Below are positions 28,143-35,734 of a DNA stretch of 64,000 nt, piece after piece; the stretch's first letter is position 1; every line of letters starts with the position of its first letter. Made by a program: the position numbers and the translations under genes. Source of the stretch: Komagataeibacter sucrofermentans DSM 15973 (lineage in GTDB: Bacteria > Pseudomonadota > Alphaproteobacteria > Acetobacterales > Acetobacteraceae); contig NZ_CP137157.1 of assembly GCF_040581405.1 (NCBI RefSeq), forward strand, positions 2,726,001-2,790,000. Reading direction: 5' to 3'. The notes below the pieces were generated by a model. That model made no database searches and was not told the origin of the DNA. It saw only the letters and a list, made by a program, of their open reading frames with translations.

Positions 28143-29234
28143 TCAGCCGGTAACCGGATGCGGACCATGCCGGGCCACCAGCGTGCCCGCGCGGTCGAAC
28201 AGCAGCACATCCAGCGCGCAGGGCGTGCCCGCCAGCACATCGCCCGCCGTCTGCCACGCGCCCCGCGCGACTGCCGGGCCAAGGGGGTGACCTGCCTCGG
28301 CAGCCAGCGCGAAAGCAGCGGCAACGGAATGGGCCCGCGCAATCGCCCCCGTCAGGGCATCCGGTGCGCCAATACCCTGCGCAAGAGCCGCCAACCGGCC
28401 CATATCCGCCTGCCCCCGGCGTGAATGCAGGTCAAGAAACCCCTGCGCCAGCTTGGTCATCTTGGCCACGCCGCCGCCAATCGTCACCCGCGCGACAGGG
28501 TGGCGGCGCAGGTATTTGAGCAGGCCGCCGGCAAAATCGCCCATCTCCAGCATGGCTTCCTCCGGCAGGTCATACAGCGCGCGGGTGGCGCGTTCCGACA
28601 CATCGCCCGTACAGCCCGCCACATGCGGCAGGCCCAGCGCGCGCGCCACGTCCACGCCACGATGGATGCTGTCGATCCACGCGGCGCAGGAAAACGGCAC
28701 CACGATGCCCGTCGTGCCCAGAATCGACAGGCCACCCACAATGCCCAGCCGACCATTGAGCGTGTGCCGCGCCATCTCCTCGCCGCCCGCGATCGAGATG
28801 ATCACCTCCGCATCGGGTTCGTGGCCGTCCGCGCCGGTCAGGGCCGTGCGGATCATGCGGCGGGGCACGGGGTTTATGGCAGGCTCGCCCGGCGGTATGG
28901 GCAGGCCCGGCAGGGTCACGGTGCCCACGCCGGGGCCTGCGCGAAACACCACACCGCTGCCCGACGCGCCACGGCGCACATCCACGCGCACATGCGCGCC
29001 GTGGGTTACGTCCGGATCATCGCCCGCATCCTTCACCACCTCCGCCCACGCGCCATCCGGCCCCAGACCATGGGCCGCCAGCGCAAAGGCCACGCTCTGC
29101 CCGGCGGGGAGCGTGATGGTGACCGGGTCGGGAAAGCCCTGCCCGCACAGGGCTGCCCACGCAGCCTTCGCGGCGGCGGTGGCGCAACTGCCGGTCGTCC
29201 ATCCCCGCCGCAGGCTGGTATGGGTATGCTCCAT
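28143..29234 (-). CDS. cbiD: Cobalt-precorrin-5B C1-methyltransferase (CbiD type)
   Basis: 363 residues. LRRGWTTGSCATAAAKAAW near the N-terminus, NPVPRRMI, GGLSILGTTGIVVPFS and a C-terminal GGGVAKMTKLAQGFLDLHS are diagnostic for CbiD. CbiD belongs to the anaerobic pathway and methylates C1; here it sits in an otherwise aerobic set and probably replaces CobF, which is not seen. ATG at 29234 (MEHTHTSLRRG) is chosen by family N-terminus. It is divergent from cobB with 67 bases between the starts. Confidence 0.95.
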   Translation of the reverse strand: MEHTHTSLRRGWTTGSCATAAAKAAWAALCGQGFPDPVTITLPAGQSVAFALAAHGLGPDGAWAEVVKDAGDDPDVTHGAHVRVDVRRGASGSGVVFRAGPGVGTVTLPGLPIPPGEPAINPVPRRMIRTALTGADGHEPDAEVIISIAGGEEMARHTLNGRLGIVGGLSILGTTGIVVPFSCAAWIDSIHRGVDVARALGLPHVAGCTGDVSERATRALYDLPEEAMLEMGDFAGGLLKYLRRHPVARVTIGGGVAKMTKLAQGFLDLHSRRGQADMGRLAALAQGIGAPDALTGAIARAHSVAAAFALAAEAGHPLGPAVARGAWQTAGDVLAGTPCALDVLLFDRAGTLVARHGPHPVTG

Positions 29235-29301
29235 CGGGATGACCTTCTCGTCCAACAGGGGTAAGGGTGGCATCGCTCGCCACGCTTTAGCAGGAACGCA
29301 C

Positions 29302-30630
29302 ATGATGACACGAGGGCTGATGATCGCCGCCCCCCGCTCGGGCGGAGGCAAGACCACGCTCACACTCGCCCTGCTGGCCGCCCTGCGCCGCAGGGGTGTT
29401 GCCGTGCGCGGCGCCAAGACCGGGCCGGACTATATCGACCCCGCCTTCCATGAAGCCCTGACCGGGCGCACCAGCCTCAACCTTGATAGCTGGGCCATGC
29501 CCCCGGGCCTGCTCGATGGCGTGATGGCACAGGCGCAGGCAGGCTGCGACGTGCTGGTGGCCGAAGCCTCGATGGGCCTGTTCGACGGGTTGATGGGGCC
29601 TGCGGGCGGGCGCGGGGCGCCTGCGGATATCGCGGCCCGCTACGGCCTGCCGGTGCTGCTGGTGCTCGACATTTCAGGCCAGGGCCAGTCAGCCGCCGCT
29701 ACCGCGCTGGGCTTTGCCACGCTGGACCCGGCGGTGAAAATCGCGGGCGTGATCCTCAACCGCGTCGGCTCCCCCCGCCATGCCGCCATGGCCACACAGG
29801 CCATGGAAGCGATCGGCCTGCCGGTGCTTGGCGCGTTCGGGCGCGATACGCAGCTTGAGCTGCCCGAGCGCCATCTGGGGCTGGTGCAGGCACGCGAGCA
29901 TGGCGGCCTTGATGCCCTGGCCGAACGACTGGCCACCCAGGCCGAGCGCGACCTTGATCTTGACGCCATACTGGCCTGCACCACGCCACCCCGCCTGCCC
30001 GCGCCCGCCAGCAGCCTGTGCGCCGTGCCACCACCGGGGCAGCGGATTGCGGTGGCCGATGATGCCGCGTTCTCGTTCCTGTATGCCCATATCATCGCGG
30101 GCTGGCGGCAGGCGGGAGCGGAACTGCATCCCTTCTCCCCCCTTGCCGATGAAGGCCCGGGCGAAGACTGCGATGCCTGCTGGCTGCCCGGCGGCTACCC
30201 TGAACTACATGCGGGCCGTCTGGCCGCATGTGGGAATTTTCGCACCACGCTGGCCCGTTTCGCCCGCACCCGGCCCGTGCATGGGGAATGCGGGGGCTTC
30301 ATGGTGCTGGGCGAGAGCCTGACCGACAAGGCGGGCGAGACCCACCGCATGACCGGCCTGCTCGGCCATGCCACGTCCTTTGCCAAACGCCGCATGAACC
30401 TTGGCTACCGCAGCGCCACATTGCGCGAAGGCTGCGCCATAGGCCCTGCGGGCACCGTGCTGCGCGGGCATGAATTCCACTACGCCACGGTCACTGACCC
30501 CGGCCGGGACACACCCCTTGCCGACATGACCGATGGCTACGGCGTGGACCGGGGCACGGGCGGGGCGCGGCGGGGGCATGTTTCAGGCACGTTCTTCCAT
30601 GTGCTTTCTACGCTGGAGGATGCAGCCTGA
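29302..30630 (+). CDS. cobB: Cobyrinate a,c-diamide synthase
   Basis: 442 residues. ATP- and glutamine-dependent amidation of the a and c carboxylates of hydrogenobyrinate. The P-loop-like APRSGGGKTTLTLALL and TGPDYIDPAFHEALTGR form the N-terminal dethiobiotin-synthase-like domain; the C-terminal class I glutaminase-like domain has HGECGGFMVLGESL with the nucleophile Cys in ECGG, then FHYATV. ATG 29302 follows AGGAAC; a second ATG directly after it (29305) is an equal candidate. Confidence 0.95.
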   Translation: MMTRGLMIAAPRSGGGKTTLTLALLAALRRRGVAVRGAKTGPDYIDPAFHEALTGRTSLNLDSWAMPPGLLDGVMAQAQAGCDVLVAEASMGLFDGLMGPAGGRGAPADIAARYGLPVLLVLDISGQGQSAAATALGFATLDPAVKIAGVILNRVGSPRHAAMATQAMEAIGLPVLGAFGRDTQLELPERHLGLVQAREHGGLDALAERLATQAERDLDLDAILACTTPPRLPAPASSLCAVPPPGQRIAVADDAAFSFLYAHIIAGWRQAGAELHPFSPLADEGPGEDCDACWLPGGYPELHAGRLAACGNFRTTLARFARTRPVHGECGGFMVLGESLTDKAGETHRMTGLLGHATSFAKRRMNLGYRSATLREGCAIGPAGTVLRGHEFHYATVTDPGRDTPLADMTDGYGVDRGTGGARRGHVSGTFFHVLSTLEDAA

Positions 30631-30773
30631 GGACAGGGCGATCTGGCTGGCCTGCCCGCCATGACGCGGCTCGCACGCACAGCCGCACCCCACGCAACCC
30701 CTGCGCTGCCAACATATCGGCACCAGCGATAACGCAGGCATCGGGGCAAACGTGATGGACAATATTCCCGGTA

Positions 30774-30792
30774 GTATTTAATAATAATTATC
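30774..30792 (+). promoter_or_regulatory. Fur-box-like operator upstream of feoA
   Basis: The sequence gtatttaataataattatc matches 13 of 19 positions of the classical Fur box, including taataattatc against TAATCATTATC. It is 33 bases before the feoA ATG in an AT-rich stretch that stands out from the GC-rich surroundings. Iron-dependent repression of feoAB by the fur product in this window is a reasonable inference. Confidence 0.55.
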
Positions 30793-30824
30793 ACTTACTT
30801 TTACTATCCGGATTGTTTCTGTCT

Positions 30825-31073
30825 ATGCGACTGAATGACCTGCCACGCGGAACCGACGCCGTGATCGACAGCGTTGATGATAACGGCAGCCCCGACCCCG
30901 TGGCCGCGCGCCTGCGCGAGCTGGGCTTCGTGCCGGGCGAGGCGGTGCGCATCGTGGCCACGGCGCCGCTCGGTGGCGACCCGCTGGCCGTGCGCATTGG
31001 CTTCACCCGCTTTGCCCTGCGCCGCACCGAAGCGCAGCGCGTGCGCGTGCATGTGGCGAAAGGGGCGGCATGA
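30825..31073 (+). CDS. feoA: Ferrous iron transport protein A
   Basis: 82 residues forming a single SH3-like FeoA domain (LPRGTDAVIDSVDDNG, RLRELGFVPGEAVRIVATAPLGGDPLAVRIG, FALRRTEAQRVRV in parts). FeoA is a small cytoplasmic partner of FeoB. ATG at 30825 is used; a TTG four codons upstream is in frame but unlikely. The stop overlaps the feoB start by 4 bases. Confidence 0.94.
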   Translation: MRLNDLPRGTDAVIDSVDDNGSPDPVAARLRELGFVPGEAVRIVATAPLGGDPLAVRIGFTRFALRRTEAQRVRVHVAKGAA

Positions 31074-32905
31074 CCCCGCTCAACATCGCCCTGGTCGGCA
31101 ACCCGAACTGCGGCAAGACGGCGTTATTCAACCTGCTGACCGGCAGCAGGCAGAAAGTGGCCAACTACGCTGGCGCTACCGTGGAGCGCAAGGAAGGCTG
31201 GTTCACAACGCCAGCGGGCCGCAGCGTGCGCCTGCTCGACCTGCCCGGCGCCTACAGCCTCAACGCCACCAGCCCCGATGAGGCGGTGACGCGCGACGTA
31301 TGCGCGGGCACCTATCGCGGCGAGACCGCACCCGACCTGCTGGTGTGCGTGGCCGATGCCACCAACCTGCGCCTGCACCTGCGCTTCGTGCTGGAAATGC
31401 GCAGCCTTGGCCGCCCCGTGGTGCTGGCGCTGAACATGATCGACGCAGCCCAGCGCAACGGCATGGAAATCGACCTGCCGCGCCTGCAGGCGGAACTGGG
31501 CATGCCCGTCGTGCCCACGGTGGGCATAAAGCGCAACGGCGCGCGCGACCTGCTGGCCCGGCTTGATGGCGTGCCGCCCCCCGTGCCCACGCCCCTGCCG
31601 CCGGGCACCGACCTGCACGCCATGGTGCGCCAGATCCTGGCGGACTGCGTGACCCATGCCACCCCGCTGTCGGACCGGATGGAGGAGCGGCTCGACCGCT
31701 GGGTGCTGCACCCGGTCTGGGGGCCGGTGATCCTGCTCGTGCTGCTGTTCCTCATGTTCCAGGCGGTCTTTGCCTGGGCGCAGCCGCTCATGGATGGCAT
31801 TGACGCGGGCATGGGCCAGTTGGGCGAACAGGTGGGCCGCCTGCTGCCAGATGGCGTGCTGCGCAGCCTGATCGTGGATGGCGTGATCGCGGGGGCGGGC
31901 AGCGTGGTGACCTTCCTGCCGCAGATCCTGATCCTGTTCTTATGGATCCTGGCGCTGGAGGAATCGGGCTACCTGCCGCGCGCGGCCTTCCTGCTCGACC
32001 GGCTGATGTCGGTTGCGGGCCTGAGCGGGCGCTCGTTCATTCCGCTACTGTCAAGCTTTGCCTGCGCGGTGCCGGGCATCATGGCCACCCGCACCATCCA
32101 GAACCCGCGCGACCGGCTGGTGACCATTCTCGTCGCCCCGCTCATGACCTGCTCGGCCCGGCTGCCGATCTATACGCTGCTGATCGGGGCGTTCATCCCG
32201 CACCGCAACGTGGCGGGCTTCATGAACCTGCAGGGGCTGGTGCTGTTCGGGCTTTACGCGCTGGGCATCATGTCAGCACTGGTGGTGGCGCGCATCATGC
32301 GCTGGCGCAACCCCGACCGGCGCGAAGCCACCCTGCTGATGGAACTGCCCGCCTACCGCCTGCCCAACCCGCGCGATCTGGCGCTGGGGCTGTGGGAGCG
32401 CGCGCGCATCTTCCTCATGCGCGTGGGCACGACCATCGTCTCGCTGACGGTACTGCTGTGGGGGCTTTCCAGCTTTCCCAAGCCGCCCGCGGGCGCTATC
32501 GGCCCTGCCATCGACTGGAGCCTGGCCGGGCGCATCGGGCACATCATGCTGCCCGTGTTCGCGCCGCTGGGCTTCAACTGGCAGATCTGTGTCGCCCTCA
32601 TTCCCGGCCTTGCCGCACGTGAGGTGGCGGTGGGTGCGCTGGCCACGGTCTATTCGCTCGGCTCAGGGGCCGATACCGACCAGGCGGCCCTTCAGCTTGG
32701 CGGCCTGCTGCCCACGCACTGGAGCCTGCCCACCGCGCTTTCGCTGCTGGCATGGTACGTCTATGCCCCGCAATGCGTGGCAACCCTTGCCGTCATCCGG
32801 CGCGAGACCGGCTCATGGCGCGTGGTGGCGCTGACGGCGGGCTACCTGTTTGGCCTGGCCTACGGGGCGGCCTTCCTCACCTATCACATCGCGCGGATGT
32901 TCTGA
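31070..32905 (+). CDS. feoB: Ferrous iron transport protein B
   Basis: 611 residues, inner-membrane Fe(II) transporter. The N-terminal G domain shows GNPNCGKTALFN (G1, residues 8-19), the DLPGAYSLNATSPDE G3 region and LNMID (G4). The membrane part carries two Gate-type repeats, including SFIPLLSSFACAVPGIMATRT with its conserved Cys and PLMTCSARLPIYTLLIGAF. It is shorter than the 770-residue E. coli FeoB, but the core is complete. Overlaps both neighbours. Confidence 0.96.
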   Translation: MTPLNIALVGNPNCGKTALFNLLTGSRQKVANYAGATVERKEGWFTTPAGRSVRLLDLPGAYSLNATSPDEAVTRDVCAGTYRGETAPDLLVCVADATNLRLHLRFVLEMRSLGRPVVLALNMIDAAQRNGMEIDLPRLQAELGMPVVPTVGIKRNGARDLLARLDGVPPPVPTPLPPGTDLHAMVRQILADCVTHATPLSDRMEERLDRWVLHPVWGPVILLVLLFLMFQAVFAWAQPLMDGIDAGMGQLGEQVGRLLPDGVLRSLIVDGVIAGAGSVVTFLPQILILFLWILALEESGYLPRAAFLLDRLMSVAGLSGRSFIPLLSSFACAVPGIMATRTIQNPRDRLVTILVAPLMTCSARLPIYTLLIGAFIPHRNVAGFMNLQGLVLFGLYALGIMSALVVARIMRWRNPDRREATLLMELPAYRLPNPRDLALGLWERARIFLMRVGTTIVSLTVLLWGLSSFPKPPAGAIGPAIDWSLAGRIGHIMLPVFAPLGFNWQICVALIPGLAAREVAVGALATVYSLGSGADTDQAALQLGGLLPTHWSLPTALSLLAWYVYAPQCVATLAVIRRETGSWRVVALTAGYLFGLAYGAAFLTYHIARMF

Positions 32906-33156
32906 TGCACGTCGCAGGCTGGCTTCAGGCACTGGTGGCGGCAACGCTGGTCATGGCGTGCGCCGCCTACTGGCTGGGGCGGCTGTTCCCCCCGCTGGGG
33001 CAAAAAGGCTGGCAGGCCACGGCCGGGCTACTCCGCCGCCTCCATGCGCCGCAGGCCCTGATACGCCATGCGCAGACAAGGGCCCGCCCGCGCCCCAAGG
33101 GCGGATGTGGCGGCTGTTCAGGTTGCGCGGGCGGGGACTGCGGTCCAAAAAACTGA
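32905..33156 (+). CDS. Small Cys-rich membrane protein following FeoB
   Basis: 83 residues, start codon overlapping the feoB stop (TGATG), hence coupled. One membrane helix (ALVAATLVMACAAYWLGRL), a basic middle and a C-terminal cluster GGCGGCSGCAGGDCG with four Cys. This layout resembles the FeoB-associated Cys-rich membrane proteins and small DUF6587-type proteins seen after feoB elsewhere. It does not resemble the winged-helix FeoC. A role in binding iron or controlling FeoB is plausible but unproven. Confidence 0.8.
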   Translation: MHVAGWLQALVAATLVMACAAYWLGRLFPPLGQKGWQATAGLLRRLHAPQALIRHAQTRARPRPKGGCGGCSGCAGGDCGPKN

Positions 33157-33461
33157 CACGCATGAAATATGGCAATTTTGCGTGCGGGATGTGATGGATC
33201 AACCGCGCCGTGAATGCTATATGGACCCGTCCGTTACGGAAATTATTAGAAGACGGCCTTAATTCATATCAATGTGGTATAATGATTATCTTGAATAATA
33301 TGTAATACGCCTATCACCATCCTATGATATTCCTGCGCCCGCCCCGCGCTGTCCCCGCCCGGACAGTGGTGCGTGGCGCCCTGCATTTCAGGCCGCCTTA
33401 TTACTCCTGCCGCAGCCGCCCTGCCGGTAGCTGCCCCTTGTCCCTTTTGCGAGGTAACTCA
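33157..33461 (+). promoter_or_regulatory. Leader region of the c-di-GMP gene pair with Fur-box-like/-10-like site
   Basis: About 305 bases without a gene. At 33278-33296 tataatgattatcttgaat matches the first two hexamers of a Fur box well (13 of 19 overall) and also contains a perfect TATAAT that could be a -10 element. A ribosome binding site GAGGT lies 6 bases before the ATG at 33462. The two readings of the AT-rich site cannot be separated by eye. Confidence 0.4.
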
Positions 33462-35684
33462 ATGTCAAAGCCCAACCTGAGCGCTGAAGTCCTGATTTCG
33501 GCACTGGAGCAGGCCATAGACGCAACCGTGATTATTGATGACAGGAATGAAGTCATCTTCTTCAATCAGGCTGCGTCGAACCTGTGGGGCCTCGACAAGA
33601 AAGACGTGCTGGGCAAGAACGTGAACGTGCTGGTGCCCACGCTGCATCGGGCCGGGCATGACGCCTTTGTCGAGCGCAGCCGGGGCAGCGAGCACAACCG
33701 CATTGTCGGCACATCGCGCGAGGTGGAGTTCACCCGCTCGGATGGGGAATATGTCTGCGGCGAACTTTCGCTGTCCAAGGTCGTGACCCATGACGGGCGC
33801 ATCTTCTTCATGGGCGTGATGAAGAATGTCACCAATGAAAGCCAGCAGCGCAAGATCCTGATCCTGCAGAACGACGTGCTGCAGGCCCTTGCCAGCGACA
33901 TGATGATCCAGGACGTGGCCGACCTCCTGTGCCGCCGGGTGGAAAGCTTCGTGCCCGGCACGGTGGCCGTGCTCATGCTGATTACACCCGACGGGCAGTT
34001 GCGCGTCCTGTCCAGCCCCACGCTGCCCAAGCGCTACCGTGCCTCGCTCGAGAGCCTGTATGTCTCGTCATCCGAACTCGAGAAGCTGCGCGTCGACCCC
34101 AAGCACGCCACCCGCATGGTGTGGGACAGCTACCGCTCGCTCGGCATCTCGCTGGGCCTGCAGCAGTGCTTCTGCACGCCGGTCAGCACGCGTTCGGGGC
34201 AGGTGAAGGGCATTTTCGCCCTCTATGCGCGTGAAGACCAGGGCCGCAACACCTGGCCGCAGCGCATTGTTGATTCGTGCATTCCCTTCTGCGCGCTGGC
34301 CTTTGAGCAGAATGCGACGCAGGAACATATCTCCCACCTTGCCAATTTTGACAGCCTGACCGGGCTGCTCAACCGCTCCTCGGTGCACAAGGTGATCGAG
34401 GGCATGATCAACAAGCAGGATGGCAACCGGCAGTTCGCCATCTTCATGCTCGATATCGACCGTTTCCGCGATATCAACGATGCGCTTGGCCATGTCTATG
34501 CCGACCAGTTCCTTATCGAGATTGCAGGGCGCATCCGCACCATCGCCAAGGAGGATTACGTGCTCAGCCGCTCCGGCGGCGATGAGTTCGTGGTGGTGGT
34601 GCCCAACTGCCCGCACAAGGAAGCCACCGCCTTTGCCGAGCAACTGCTCGCCACCATGACCATGCCCATGCAGATCGGCCAGAACACGCTGACCATTTCA
34701 TGCTCGATCGGCATCAGCACCTACCCTGATAACGGGCCGGACAGCGAATCCCTGCTCAGCACCGCCGACGTGGCGCTGCGCCAGGCCAAGGAAGACGGGC
34801 GCGGCATCTTCCGCTTCGCCAATCTGGAAAAGAACCAGATTGCGCAGGATCGGCTGGTGCTCGGCTCGGCGCTGCGTGATTCACTGGCCAAGGGCATGCT
34901 CAACCTGCATTACCAGCCGCAGGTGCGCACCCATACGCTTGAACTCAGCGGTGTTGAGGCGCTGTCGCGCTGGCACCACCCGCATCTGGGCAACATCTTC
35001 CCCTCGCGCTTCATTGCCGTGGCGGAAGAGACCGGCCAGATCGAGGCCATTGGCCGCTGGTCGCTGCTCGAGGCCTGCCGCCAGATCGTGAAGTGGGACC
35101 GTGACGGCGTGCATGTGCCCACCGTGGCCGTGAACCTGTCTGCCGTGCATTTCCGCAATCGCGCGCTGCCCGAGCATATCGCGGCCCTGCTCAAGGACCA
35201 TAACCTCAAGCCTTCGCGCCTGACGGTGGAAATCACCGAAAGCGTGATGATGGATAACAGCCGCGACACCGAGGAAGTGCTCCAGTCGATCCGCAATATC
35301 GGCTGCGGCCTGTCGATGGATGATTTCGGCACCGGCTACTCATCGCTGTCGCGGCTGACGCGCCTGCCGCTGACCGAGATCAAGATCGACCGCAGCTTCA
35401 TCAACGATTTCGAGCACGACACCAATGCCCAGGCCGTGACCATGGCGGTGATCGGCATCGGCTCGCGGCTGGGCATGACGGTGGTGACCGAAGGCGTCGA
35501 GACCGAACAGCAGCGCGACCTGCTGGAAAAACTGAACTGCGACGTGATGCAGGGCTACCTGTTCGCCAAGCCGCTGGCACCTGGCGACTTCGAGAAATGG
35601 ATGCGCCAGCACCAGACGATCCGCCAGATGCTGCCCGCCACGCAGGCTGCCAAAAGTGTTTCGCCAAAAAAGAAATCATCCTAA
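33462..35684 (+). CDS. Heme-PAS GGDEF-EAL protein, PdeA-like c-di-GMP phosphodiesterase
   Basis: 740 residues: PAS (about 10-140), GAF-like (150-300), GGDEF (310-470), EAL (480-735). The PAS region LVPTLHRAGHDAF aligns with the heme-binding PAS of E. coli DosP, where His66 would be the proximal ligand; the DosP distal Met position is Thr here (GTSRE for GMSRE). GGDEF 372-376 is intact. EAL 499-501, ESVMM, DDFGTGYSS (Asp620-Asp621), KIDRSFI and EGVE are all intact, so phosphodiesterase activity is expected. The A. xylinum PDEA1 of this architecture is an oxygen-sensing phosphodiesterase controlling cellulose synthesis. Followed after 50 bases by a diguanylate cyclase gene. No RxxD inhibitory site precedes GGDEF. 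Confidence 0.93.
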   Translation: MSKPNLSAEVLISALEQAIDATVIIDDRNEVIFFNQAASNLWGLDKKDVLGKNVNVLVPTLHRAGHDAFVERSRGSEHNRIVGTSREVEFTRSDGEYVCGELSLSKVVTHDGRIFFMGVMKNVTNESQQRKILILQNDVLQALASDMMIQDVADLLCRRVESFVPGTVAVLMLITPDGQLRVLSSPTLPKRYRASLESLYVSSSELEKLRVDPKHATRMVWDSYRSLGISLGLQQCFCTPVSTRSGQVKGIFALYAREDQGRNTWPQRIVDSCIPFCALAFEQNATQEHISHLANFDSLTGLLNRSSVHKVIEGMINKQDGNRQFAIFMLDIDRFRDINDALGHVYADQFLIEIAGRIRTIAKEDYVLSRSGGDEFVVVVPNCPHKEATAFAEQLLATMTMPMQIGQNTLTISCSIGISTYPDNGPDSESLLSTADVALRQAKEDGRGIFRFANLEKNQIAQDRLVLGSALRDSLAKGMLNLHYQPQVRTHTLELSGVEALSRWHHPHLGNIFPSRFIAVAEETGQIEAIGRWSLLEACRQIVKWDRDGVHVPTVAVNLSAVHFRNRALPEHIAALLKDHNLKPSRLTVEITESVMMDNSRDTEEVLQSIRNIGCGLSMDDFGTGYSSLSRLTRLPLTEIKIDRSFINDFEHDTNAQAVTMAVIGIGSRLGMTVVTEGVETEQQRDLLEKLNCDVMQGYLFAKPLAPGDFEKWMRQHQTIRQMLPATQAAKSVSPKKKSS

Positions 35685-35734
35685 ATTACCGATAGGTCAA
35701 TTCAGGTTTTCCGATCCGTATCCGAGGTAACAGA

